A stretch of DNA of 5,575 nucleotides from NCBI GenBank assembly GCA_016282215.1, contig JAEEKC010000375.1, forward strand, positions 1 to 5,575. The letters run 5' to 3'. The stretch comes from Lachnospiraceae bacterium (lineage in GTDB: Bacteria > Bacillota > Clostridia > Lachnospirales > Lachnospiraceae). The notes below the pieces were generated by a model that worked only from the letters and a program-made list of their open reading frames with translations, searched no databases and was not told the DNA's origin. The position numbers were made by a program, and so were the translations under genes. This document shows, in pieces, positions 1 through 5,575 of this stretch; the stretch's first letter is position 1, and each line of letters starts with the position of its first letter.

Positions 1-2
1 CC

Positions 3-284
3 CAGGAAATTCTGATGAATCTTGTGATGCTGCTACCTATCGGCGTGCTGTTTCCTGTGGCCTATGAGTATTACAAAATGTGGGCAGTAGTATTGTTTGG
101 ATTTCTTTGCTCGGCCGGGATCGAGTTGATGCAGCTGGTTTTCCGCAAGGGGCTTTTTGAATGGGATGATATGCTTCACAATACCCTCGGTGTTGTGGCG
201 GGGTATCTTTTGATATGGATGGCGAGCACCATCGTCAGAAAAACACAAGAGAATCGCATGAAAAAATCATATAAAACAGCATAG
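3..284 (+). CDS. VanZ-family membrane protein, C-terminal part (5' end outside window)
   Basis: Only the last 93 codons are present. The reading frame is open to the left edge, and the first ATG (position 15) has no ribosome binding site, so the true start lies outside the window. Seen: a hydrophobic segment containing a P-I-G motif, a second hydrophobic segment followed by S-A-G-I-E-L-M-Q-L, then a short polar stretch with W-D-D-M-L-H-N-T-L-G-V-V-A-G-Y leading into a third hydrophobic segment, and a basic tail. Known of the family: the pattern SxxIEexQ, then DD, then NtxGxxxGy is the signature of VanZ-like integral membrane proteins. VanZ itself gives low-level teicoplanin resistance in enterococci, but most chromosomal homologues have no established role. 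Inferred: a small membrane protein with the basic tail probably cytoplasmic. The next gene starts 84 bp downstream on the same strand, so co-transcription is possible but not shown. The family call is fairly secure; the function is not. Confidence 0.85.
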   Translation, partial: QEILMNLVMLLPIGVLFPVAYEYYKMWAVVLFGFLCSAGIELMQLVFRKGLFEWDDMLHNTLGVVAGYLLIWMASTIVRKTQENRMKKSYKTA

Positions 285-317
285 TCTGCAACCAAATCAT
301 GCAGAGAAGACTATTTT
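281..317 (+). terminator. possible weak hairpin terminator after the VanZ-like gene
   Basis: TCTGCA (285-290) can pair with TGCAGA (300-305) around a 9-nt loop. Flanking ATAG (281-284) can pair with CTAT (311-314) if a short bulge is allowed on the right side. Four T residues (314-317) follow. The stem overlaps the stop codon, is not GC-rich and is bulged, so it would be a weak terminator at best. It may be chance. Confidence 0.22.
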
Positions 318-357
318 GGGTAAAAGAACAAACACAGCCGGCAACTTGCGGCGGAGC

Positions 358-363
358 AGGAGG
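358..363 (+). promoter_or_regulatory. consensus ribosome binding site for the 743-residue protein
   Basis: A perfect AGGAGG lies 5 nt before the ATG at 369. It fixes the start of the long reading frame and suggests efficient translation. I found no convincing promoter between 285 and 357. Confidence 0.85.
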
Positions 364-368
364 ATCAC

Positions 369-2600
369 ATGCCTAATTTTGAAAACCTTAACGAGTTGGT
401 AAAAACACCCACTGATTATACTTCGAATGTTGCACAGGACAGAAATGAAATATGGCAGAATGCACCGATCGATACCAAGCTGCATATGGTCGATACGCTG
501 ATCGTCAATTACGGCAACGCTGATCAGCAGGAAAAGCTTCAGGAGGCCCGCGAGATCAAGCGCGATCTGTTAAAGTACTATTTCGGCATGGAGCTTGATG
601 AGGATGCCTTCGATACCTTTGAAAAGAATCTCGAACAGGATCCCCAGACCAAAGAGGCTATGGATAAACTGGTCGACACGAGTTTTTCCGAAGTCCAGGG
701 GCATGAGGATACCTATAAGACCGCTCTTTTCGGCAGAAAACTGTTCAATGAAAGCCAAAAATACAACAACCTCGTTGGCGCGCCGGAAGCGTTCCGAAAA
801 ACCAAAGGGCTTTTGGGTGCGTGGGAAAAAGCAGGGCTTGAAGGGAAACTGAGAAATGTCGATACGGCGATCAGTGAAGCCTATAATATGCCTAATCCGG
901 AAGTGCTTCCTGAGGCGATAAAGATTAAGAAAACATTGGTGACGCACCTGCTTGGAGAGTCTATGACAGATGCTGAATTTTCGGCCTTCGAGAATGCGAT
1001 AACGCAGGATCAGAAGAAGCAGGAGCTGTTTTCGAAGATCGTTAACAACGTGGATGTAAGTGTGATCTACAGAGAAAAGGAGGTTTTTACCGAGGCACTT
1101 TTCGGCAAAGAGCTGGCACAGATGCGCCATGAGAAGGACGAGTCTGTGAAGGTGCCGACGGATGAAGAGGTTGAGGCTTCCATAAAGCGTGCCGATGATG
1201 TGACCATGAAAGGCTTTTATAGGACTTTCCGTACAAATGCGATGAAATCGTATCTGAATACTGTCAGAAGCGGGATCACTGAGACGGTGAAGAATTCCGT
1301 TGCAACCCTTCGGTCAGCTGCTCCCAATCCGGCGGCAAACAATGGCGCCAATCTGGCAATGCCCTTTGCAGACAAGGAAAAACAGCAGGAAGAGTATTAT
1401 AAAGCCGCAGCCAACGTGATCGGATCGAAGCTGTATCAACTGAAAAAGGATACGGAAGGGCTTGATCTGCAGTCTCTGGTTTTGGAGGTGCAGACCAGAA
1501 AAGATGCCATTTCGCAGCTGCAGCAGGATCCGGATTTCAGATGCTTTGTGAGGGGAGAAATCGAAAAGAAGAATGTTGAAGCTTTTGAGCCTGATGCGCT
1601 GACGCAGCACTGGCAAAATTACAGAAGGGACCTGTTTGCTGCGAAGGATGCATATAACAATCAGATCAAGACATTTCGTGAGAATCCGGAGAATGTTCCT
1701 GAGGAGCTTGCTTTTTTCAAAACCGTGAATCGGGCGGTGCCGGGGAACGATCAGCAGGGCTTTGAAATGGTCAATGTGCAGAAAGCAACGCATCTTACCT
1801 ATGAGGAAGCAAAGAGTCAGGCGGAAACGTTGTTAAATGATGCCAGGGCAAACGGAAAGGAACAGGTTGTTGAGCAAAAGGATTTTGCCAAGGCCGCCAA
1901 TCTGATCGTAGCCAATGCACTTACGACAAAAGCTGCCGAGCTGACCTTCTTTGCCACGAAGGATTTCCAAAACGATAAGGGAGAATGCAGCATCGATCAG
2001 ATGAACAAGAGCATTGTCGAGATGCGAAATCAGGTGATTGAGGATCCCGTTTTCCAGAGAGTTCTGACCCAGAGAGTGAAGGAATCTGAAATTGTATCGA
2101 CCTATCAGAATGAACTGAAAAAAGAGGTCAATAAAAAGATCACAAAGCAGGCTACTAAGGAAAGTCAGCTGAAAAAGGATGCCGCTGCCCTGGCAGCCCA
2201 TGAAGAGTATGCAAAAACACATTCCGTTGAACTGACGGATAAGGAAAGGAATTTTATCAAGGATACCCTGAAAAATATCAAGATCTACAACAAGGGCAAG
2301 GATCCCTCCGATCTGATGCAGAAGCTGACAGATGCACTTGAGGGTGTTGATAAGGTTGAAGGAAATAAGATTCCCATCGATAAAATGGAAGCCTTGAACA
2401 AGGCAACGCTCAACTATTACAAGGAGCGCCAGGGAAGGGTTTTCTCACCGATTACCAAGCGTGGAAAAGCGCGTCTCGGAGCAGTGGAAAAAATGGCCTT
2501 TGTGACCGATGGTGTGATGGACCGCGCCGCAAAGCAGGAAAAAGCAGAGATGGCCAAGCAGCAGAAGGTGGTTAAGAATGAACAGGCCATGGTAAAGTAA
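369..2600 (+). CDS. uncharacterised 743-residue helical repeat protein
   Basis: I do not recognise this protein. The start is secure: a perfect AGGAGG lies 5 nt upstream. There is no signal peptide or membrane segment, so it is probably cytoplasmic. Composition is rich in K, E, A, Q and D with few glycines or prolines, suggesting mostly alpha helix. Residues 37-125 and 160-249 are an internal duplication: by hand about 30 of 89 positions are identical with one 1-residue gap, including shared V-D-T, G, F-x-x-F-E, Q-D and A-L-F-G. A P/A/N-rich linker (about 317-330) separates this half from a C-terminal half with two weakly related segments (344-406 and 505-579), each with A-A-N-[VL]-I near its start and a D-P-x-F further on. 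Residues 581-640 are strongly charged and may be coiled coil. Near the C-terminus (675-710) is a basic patch with Y-Y-K-E-R, G-R-V-F-S-P and R-G-K-A-R-L, followed by a K/Q/E-rich tail. No catalytic motif, nucleotide-binding loop or metal site was seen. A scaffold or structural role would be a guess. Translated reading is intact with no frameshift. Confidence 0.9.
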   Translation: MPNFENLNELVKTPTDYTSNVAQDRNEIWQNAPIDTKLHMVDTLIVNYGNADQQEKLQEAREIKRDLLKYYFGMELDEDAFDTFEKNLEQDPQTKEAMDKLVDTSFSEVQGHEDTYKTALFGRKLFNESQKYNNLVGAPEAFRKTKGLLGAWEKAGLEGKLRNVDTAISEAYNMPNPEVLPEAIKIKKTLVTHLLGESMTDAEFSAFENAITQDQKKQELFSKIVNNVDVSVIYREKEVFTEALFGKELAQMRHEKDESVKVPTDEEVEASIKRADDVTMKGFYRTFRTNAMKSYLNTVRSGITETVKNSVATLRSAAPNPAANNGANLAMPFADKEKQQEEYYKAAANVIGSKLYQLKKDTEGLDLQSLVLEVQTRKDAISQLQQDPDFRCFVRGEIEKKNVEAFEPDALTQHWQNYRRDLFAAKDAYNNQIKTFRENPENVPEELAFFKTVNRAVPGNDQQGFEMVNVQKATHLTYEEAKSQAETLLNDARANGKEQVVEQKDFAKAANLIVANALTTKAAELTFFATKDFQNDKGECSIDQMNKSIVEMRNQVIEDPVFQRVLTQRVKESEIVSTYQNELKKEVNKKITKQATKESQLKKDAAALAAHEEYAKTHSVELTDKERNFIKDTLKNIKIYNKGKDPSDLMQKLTDALEGVDKVEGNKIPIDKMEALNKATLNYYKERQGRVFSPITKRGKARLGAVEKMAFVTDGVMDRAAKQEKAEMAKQQKVVKNEQAMVK
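477..743 (+). repeat. internal protein repeat, copy 1 (residues 37-125)
   Basis: First copy of an approximately 90-residue duplicated module within the 743-residue protein. It begins K-L-H-M-V-D-T and ends A-L-F-G-R-K-L. It aligns with residues 160-249 at a constant offset of 123 residues until near the end, where one extra residue appears in copy 2. The DNA of the two copies has diverged, so the duplication is old. Confidence 0.8.
846..1115 (+). repeat. internal protein repeat, copy 2 (residues 160-249)
   Basis: Second copy of the approximately 90-residue module. It begins K-L-R-N-V-D-T and ends A-L-F-G-K-E-L. The conserved positions include the F-x-x-F-E pair and the Q-D that follows it, as in copy 1. 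Confidence 0.8.
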
Positions 2601-2615
2601 GCACTTAAGAAACTG

Positions 2616-2675
2616 ATAGAAGCGAATATAGAAGCAGATATAGAAGCAGATTTGGAAACAGATTTAGATGCGGAT
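2616..2675 (+). repeat. five tandem copies of a 12-bp repeat between convergent genes
   Basis: The units are ATAGAAGCGAAT, ATAGAAGCAGAT (twice, identical), TTGGAAACAGAT and TTAGATGCGGAT, uninterrupted over 60 bp. The array starts 16 bp after the stop codon of the 743-residue gene and lies in the same reading frame as that gene, where it would read as the tetrapeptides I-E-A-N, I-E-A-D, I-E-A-D, L-E-T-D and L-D-A-D. It ends 6 bp before the terminator stem. It could be a minisatellite in the 3' untranslated region, or the remnant of a longer coding sequence. Confidence 0.88.
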
Positions 2676-2681
2676 TTCAAA

Positions 2682-2710
2682 AATCCCCGGCGATGCCGGG
2701 GATTCTATTT
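2682..2710. terminator. bidirectional intrinsic terminator between the 743-residue gene and aroA
   Basis: A perfect 10-bp stem, AATCCCCGGC (2682-2691) with GCCGGGGATT (2695-2704), closes on a 3-nt GAT loop. On the + strand it is followed by a T-rich stretch (CTATTTGTTTTG). On the - strand the stem runs into a T run made by the A residues at 2679-2683. It therefore fits termination of both the + strand gene ending at 2600 and the - strand tyrA-aroA unit ending at 2732. Confidence 0.9.
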
Positions 2711-2731
2711 GTTTTGTCATGATAGCTTGCG

Positions 2732-4054
2732 CTATTGTATGAGCGCGGCAAGATCGGAATAGAAGGTGGGGTAGGAGATATTGACGCAGTCTGCATCCTT
2801 GATCGTGGTCTCGCCACGTGCGATGAGGGATGCGACCTGAAAGCTCATGGCAATGCGATGGTCCAGATAAGAGTCGATGGCCGCGCCCATAAGCGGCCTG
2901 CCACCTTCGATGATCATTCCATCCTCTGTGGGCGTGACATCTGCCCCCATTTTTTTCAGATTTTCGGTCACTGTAAAGATGCGGTCGGATTCCTTTACCT
3001 TCAGCTCTGCGGCATCCTTGATCATGGTAGTGCCTTCGGCAGCAGCTGCCATCACAGCGATGATAGGAATTTCATCGATCAGGGCAGGGATCAGCTCGCC
3101 GGATACAGTGGTTCCGTGAAGGGGAGCGTAGGATACCAAAAGATCTGCAACAGGCTCGCCATCACCGCCTCGTCTGTTTAAAAGCTCGATTCTGGCACCC
3201 ATGGCATCTGCTACCTTGAGAATACCCGCTCGGGTTTCGTTAATACCTACATTTTTGATCAAAACCTCGGAGCCGGGAACGATGGAAGCAGCTGCGATAA
3301 AGTATGCAGCCGAAGAAATATCCCCCGGGACAAAGATATCCTGTGCCGTAAGGTCGGGATTCGGGGTAATGGTTGCGGTCACACCTTCCGAGGTGACGCT
3401 TGCACCCAGCATACGAAGCATCCGCTCGGTATGATCCCTGGAAAGGACGGGTTCGGTGACAGAGGTCTTATCGTCTGCGTAAAGACCTGCCAGAAGAACG
3501 GCACTTTTCACCTGTGCGGAAGCAACAGGAGAGTTGTAATGAATTCCGCGAAGGGATGCAGGACTGATGAGAAGCGGCGCACAGCCGTTTCCGTTTTCGC
3601 TTTTGATATCTGCGCCCATCTCTGACAGCGGATCGATGACACGCTTCATGGGACGCTTGCAGATGGAATCATCTCCGGTGAGTCTGGTGGAAAAAGGTTG
3701 TCCTGCCAGAATACCGCTGATCAGCCTCGTGGTGGTTCCGCTGTTCCCGGTATATAAAGTCTCGGTGGGAGCACTCAGTCCGTGAAGACCCTTGCCGTGG
3801 ATGATGACTTCCTCTTTATTGTTCTCGATCCTGATTCCCATTTTTTCAAAGCAGGAGATAGTAGAAAGACAATCTGCACCCTGCAAAAAGTTCTGTACTC
3901 TGGTATCCCCCTTCGCCAGGGCGCCGAACATAACGGCTCTGTGGGAGATGGATTTATCTCCCGGAACGGTGATCTCGCCGCGCAGGGGCTTGCTTTTTTC
4001 TACCCGGATGGCGGGCGCCTTTTGCATATCTGATATTGGATTCTGATTTGTCAT
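2732..4054 (-). CDS. aroA: 3-phosphoshikimate 1-carboxyvinyltransferase (EPSP synthase)
   Basis: Catalyses the sixth shikimate-pathway step in the cytoplasm: shikimate 3-phosphate plus phosphoenolpyruvate gives 5-enolpyruvylshikimate 3-phosphate and phosphate, feeding chorismate synthesis. The 440-residue length is normal for the family. Visible motifs: P-G-D-K-S-I-S-H-R-A (31-40) with the substrate-binding K34, S35 and R39; G-N-S-G-T-T-T-R-L (103-111); K-R-P-M-K-R-V (133-139); L-I-D-E-I-P (325-330) with the catalytic aspartate D327; E-L-K-V-K-E-S-D-R-I (350-359); and L-D-H-R-I-A-M-S-F (397-405). The GNSGTTTRL and KRPMKRV motifs resemble Bacillus and Staphylococcus enzymes (class II) rather than the E. 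coli type. The class assignment is inferred and glyphosate sensitivity cannot be read from it with certainty. The ATG at 4054 follows a GGGAGA site about 9-10 nt upstream; the next Met (residue 10) has no such site. It lies 69 bp downstream of tyrA on the same strand and probably shares its transcript. Confidence 0.97.
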   Translation of the reverse strand: MTNQNPISDMQKAPAIRVEKSKPLRGEITVPGDKSISHRAVMFGALAKGDTRVQNFLQGADCLSTISCFEKMGIRIENNKEEVIIHGKGLHGLSAPTETLYTGNSGTTTRLISGILAGQPFSTRLTGDDSICKRPMKRVIDPLSEMGADIKSENGNGCAPLLISPASLRGIHYNSPVASAQVKSAVLLAGLYADDKTSVTEPVLSRDHTERMLRMLGASVTSEGVTATITPNPDLTAQDIFVPGDISSAAYFIAAASIVPGSEVLIKNVGINETRAGILKVADAMGARIELLNRRGGDGEPVADLLVSYAPLHGTTVSGELIPALIDEIPIIAVMAAAAEGTTMIKDAAELKVKESDRIFTVTENLKKMGADVTPTEDGMIIEGGRPLMGAAIDSYLDHRIAMSFQVASLIARGETTIKDADCVNISYPTFYSDLAALIQ

Positions 4055-4092
4055 AACGGTTTATCTCCCTCATAGAGTTGATCATTTAATAC

Positions 4093-4121
4093 GTTAAAAT
4101 ATTGCTAAGGAGCATTGTAAA
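4093..4121 (-). promoter_or_regulatory. possible internal promoter before aroA
   Basis: On the - strand, TTTACA (4121-4116) is followed after 17 nt by TTTAAC (4098-4093). This matches the vegetative consensus at 5 of 6 and 4 of 6 positions. It sits in the AT-rich tyrA-aroA gap and could give aroA some independent transcription. AT-rich gaps often yield such matches by chance. Confidence 0.25.
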
Positions 4122-4123
4122 GC

Positions 4124-5242
4124 CTAGCGAAAGATTTTGTATCCGTGCTCCTTTAACAGCGCGGCAGCTTTTTCTACGCTCAGGTCATCATAAAATTCGA
4201 TCCGCAAAGCGCCTTCCTGGAACTCTCTGGAGTTCATGATGCCGATGTTCTTGATGGAAAGGCCGTGAAGCGCCAGGATCGTGGAGGTCTGTGCGATGGA
4301 ACCGGGTACATCGGGAATATCCACGTACAGATCAGAGATCTTCTTGATGGGCCCGCGGTCCGCTGCCTGGAAGCTGTCTCTGTAATCCTTGGCATCGCTG
4401 AAAAAGTTGTAGATCCTGTCGGGATCTTTTTTCTCTAAAACATCCTTAAACTCCGACAGAGCCGAGATGTAGTCTGTGAGCATGTCCTCAATGACCTGGG
4501 TGTTGGTCAGGCAAATGGACTGCCACATGGCGGGGGAGGAAGAGGAGATCCTGGTGATATCCTTAAAGCCCCCCGCTGCCACCAGCTTCATGAAACCGTC
4601 CTCGGCATCGTGCTCCTTTACGAAGTTTACCAGAGAAGCAGCAATAACATGGGGCAGATGGCTGATGCCGCCGGTGATCTGATCGTGCTTTTCCGGTGAC
4701 ATGATCAGGGGAATGGCACCGATGCTTTCGATGAAGGTGGAAAAGGTGTGGGTCTTATCCTCCGGGAAGTCCTCAGTAGGTGTCAGGAGATAGTAGGCGT
4801 TTTCCAAAAGCTGTGCATTGGCGCTCTTAAATCCGGTCTTTTCGCTGCCGGCCATAGGATGCCCGCCAATGAAGCGGCTTGAAAGACCGTACTCCCTGAC
4901 GGTTTTTACCGTGGTGCTTTTCACACTTCCCACATCGGTGATCAGAGTCTTTTCCTGTATTCTGTCTGCATTTTCCCGCAGGAACTTTTCGTTGACGGAA
5001 ACAGGGGCGCACAAAAAGAGTACGTCGCAGTCAAAGAAGGCGTCTTCGGGCTCGGTAAATCCCTGATTGACAACGCCTTCTTCCATAGCAGGCTGCAGGG
5101 ATGCGCTGTCCGGCTCCAGAGCCTTGATCCTAAGGTCCGGGGCAACCGTTCTTGCACCCTTTGCGATGCTGCCGCCGATGAGGCCCAGGCCGAAGAAGCT
5201 GATCGCTGGGTTCGTTGTGTTCCAAATTGTGGTGTCGTTCAT
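4124..5242 (-). CDS. tyrA: prephenate dehydrogenase with C-terminal ACT domain
   Basis: Oxidatively decarboxylates prephenate to 4-hydroxyphenylpyruvate, the committed step to tyrosine, in the cytoplasm. The 372-residue length matches Bacillus-type TyrA (dehydrogenase plus ACT domain, no chorismate mutase fusion). Seen in order: Rossmann loop G-L-G-L-I-G-G-S (18-25); acidic E43 at the end of the second strand, which favours NAD over NADP; L-C-A-P-V (77-81); D-V-G-S-V-K (103-108); G-G-H-P-M-A-G-S-E-K-T-G-F (126-138) with the catalytic histidine H128; H186-D187 and I-S-H-L-P-H (193-198); and F-K-D-I-T-R-I (226-232) with R231, which in the family binds the prephenate carboxylate. Residues about 303-372 form an ACT domain (D-I-P-D-V-P-G-S-I then I-K-N-I-G-I), the usual site of amino acid feedback control. 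The start at 5242 has AAGGA 9 nt upstream. aroA follows at 69 bp. The order tyrA-aroA is common in Firmicute aromatic operons. Confidence 0.97.
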   Translation of the reverse strand: MNDTTIWNTTNPAISFFGLGLIGGSIAKGARTVAPDLRIKALEPDSASLQPAMEEGVVNQGFTEPEDAFFDCDVLFLCAPVSVNEKFLRENADRIQEKTLITDVGSVKSTTVKTVREYGLSSRFIGGHPMAGSEKTGFKSANAQLLENAYYLLTPTEDFPEDKTHTFSTFIESIGAIPLIMSPEKHDQITGGISHLPHVIAASLVNFVKEHDAEDGFMKLVAAGGFKDITRISSSSPAMWQSICLTNTQVIEDMLTDYISALSEFKDVLEKKDPDRIYNFFSDAKDYRDSFQAADRGPIKKISDLYVDIPDVPGSIAQTSTILALHGLSIKNIGIMNSREFQEGALRIEFYDDLSVEKAAALLKEHGYKIFR

Positions 5243-5267
5243 AGTATGTTATCCTTTACTCCGCTTT

Positions 5268-5361
5268 TCGGCTGCGCAGATGATTTGCTGCGCTCTGAAT
5301 ACGACTCGCCCGCTTTGCAGGCGAGTCCGTAAATCGCGGTCAAATCATCTGCCTGCGCCGA
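5268..5361. repeat. nested palindromic element in the tyrA leader
   Basis: Outer arms GCAGATGATTTG (5276-5287) and CAAATCATCTGC (5341-5352) are perfect 12-bp inverted repeats. With small bulges they extend to TCGGC (5268-5272) pairing with GCCGA (5357-5361). Inside sits a second perfect 8-bp inverted repeat, GACTCGCC (5303-5310) and GGCGAGTC (5320-5327), with a 9-nt loop. The whole can fold as one long two-part hairpin of about 94 nt on either strand. It ends about 11 nt before the tyrA ribosome binding site. It could be a dispersed palindromic repeat (REP or MITE-like) or a structured leader affecting tyrA. No T-run follows it in the tyrA direction, so it does not look like a simple terminator. 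Confidence 0.82.
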
Positions 5362-5375
5362 GCGCTCATTTATAT

Positions 5376-5381
5376 ATCATA
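5376..5381 (-). promoter_or_regulatory. possible -10 element close to the tyrA palindrome
   Basis: TATGAT on the - strand matches the -10 consensus at 5 of 6 positions, but the sequence 17-18 nt upstream (TCCATC or TTCCAT) is a poor -35. If used, transcription would start near 5369, right at the edge of the palindrome, giving a leader of about 127 nt. Confidence 0.22.
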
Positions 5382-5459
5382 TTCCGCGTATCGGCTCAGA
5401 TGGAACCGTTTTCTCCTTACTAAGCGTGTGAAAGTTGTCTGAAAACTTGATCCTCTAAG

Positions 5460-5488
5460 ATATTACAGTATTTAAAGGAAAATGAAAA
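5460..5488 (-). promoter_or_regulatory. candidate promoter for tyrA-aroA
   Basis: On the - strand TTTTCA (5488-5483) and TAATAT (5465-5460) are separated by 17 nt, matching the consensus at 4 of 6 and 4 of 6 positions in an AT-rich context. Transcription would start about 210 nt before tyrA, so the nested palindrome would lie in the leader RNA. Confidence 0.3.
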
Positions 5489-5509
5489 GTGCAATTTGTC
5501 GAAAAATGA

Positions 5510-5538
5510 TTGTATTCTGTCAGATAATTTAGTAAAAT
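5510..5538 (+). promoter_or_regulatory. candidate outward-facing promoter at the right edge
   Basis: TTGTAT (5510-5515), a 17-nt spacer and TAAAAT (5533-5538) give 4 of 6 and 5 of 6 matches to the vegetative consensus in an AT-rich block. Start of transcription would be near 5545, where the sequence becomes GC-rich. The gene or RNA it would serve begins outside the window. It is divergent from the tyrA promoter candidate. Confidence 0.5.
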
Positions 5539-5575
5539 ATACCTGTGTGCGGCGCCCGGCTTAGGGGTATGCCCG

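Larger units (their letters stand above)
5243..5575. other. 333-bp region without a supported gene, upstream of tyrA
   Basis: I see no credible protein gene here. The + strand open frame covering 5067-5423 is antisense to tyrA over much of its length, crosses the palindrome and has no ribosome binding site or recognisable domain. The region contains the tyrA ribosome binding site (5252-5256, - strand), a nested palindrome (5268-5361), an AT-rich stretch with weak - strand promoter candidates, and a + strand promoter candidate near the right edge. The final 30 bases turn abruptly GC-rich. Confidence 0.7.

Noticed and set aside
570..1130. Minus-strand open frame of 186 codons inside the 743-residue gene
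   Set aside because: It is antisense to a well-supported coding frame with a perfect ribosome binding site, has no domain resemblance, and its composition is that of a shadow frame.
2417..2680. Minus-strand serine/alanine-rich open frame of 87 codons starting in the 12-bp repeat array
   Set aside because: Its repetitive S/A/I start is only the reverse reading of the 12-bp repeats. The rest is antisense to the 743-residue gene, with no ribosome binding site or recognisable domain.
4085..4098. TTTAA-TACG-TTAAA inverted repeat in the tyrA-aroA gap, considered as a terminator or operator
   Set aside because: A 5-bp all-AT stem is too weak to terminate, and there is no independent support for a binding site.
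5328..5345. Resemblance to a T-box antiterminator (GACCGCG on the minus strand) in the tyrA leader
   Set aside because: The conserved T-box core is not present, there is no specifier stem of suitable length, and no terminator hairpin with a T-run follows before tyrA.
5361..5382. Possible leader peptides on the minus strand (M-I-Y-K and an overlapping nine-residue frame)
   Set aside because: Neither has a ribosome binding site, and neither is rich in tyrosine or phenylalanine codons as an attenuator peptide would be.
5067..5423. Plus-strand open frame of 118 codons spanning the start of tyrA and the palindrome
   Set aside because: It overlaps tyrA antisense, runs through the palindromic element, has no ribosome binding site at its ATG, and shows no family features.
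5432..5448. AAGTT and AACTT inverted repeat with a 7-nt spacer, considered as an operator
   Set aside because: Only 5 bp per arm in AT-rich DNA, with no match to a regulator site I know; expected by chance.

Overview
The window looks like chromosomal DNA from a low- to mid-GC Firmicute, most likely a Clostridia/Lachnospiraceae-type organism. The reasons are AGGAGG-type ribosome binding sites, a VanZ-family membrane protein, a Bacillus/Staphylococcus-like EPSP synthase (GNSGTTTRL motif) and a TyrA with a C-terminal ACT domain. The lineage is inferred from protein style and was not tested by a database search.

Layout: (1) the 3' end of a VanZ-like membrane protein gene on the + strand enters from the left edge and stops at 284. 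(2) A + strand gene at 369-2600 with a perfect AGGAGG site encodes a 743-residue, charged, apparently all-helical cytoplasmic protein that I cannot assign to a family. It has a clear internal duplication of about 90 residues in its N-terminal half and a weaker pair of related segments in its C-terminal half. (3) The 131-base convergent intergenic region (2601-2731) holds five copies of a 12-bp tandem repeat, in frame with the upstream gene but after its stop codon, then a strong hairpin terminator that probably serves both strands. (4) On the - strand, tyrA (5242-4124) and aroA (4054-2732) lie head-to-tail 69 bp apart and probably form an operon. (5) The right-hand 333 bases (5243-5575) carry no gene that I can support. 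They contain a nested palindrome in the tyrA leader, weak - strand promoter candidates, and a better + strand promoter candidate pointing out of the window.

Together, aroA and tyrA supply the late shikimate step leading to chorismate and the committed step of tyrosine synthesis. The ACT domain on TyrA suggests feedback control. The VanZ and 743-residue genes share orientation but nothing in the sequence ties them to aromatic amino acid synthesis.

The least explained items are the 743-residue repeat protein, the in-frame 12-bp repeat array beyond its stop codon, and the palindromic element just upstream of the tyrA ribosome binding site. No CRISPR array, transposase, tRNA or rRNA was seen.
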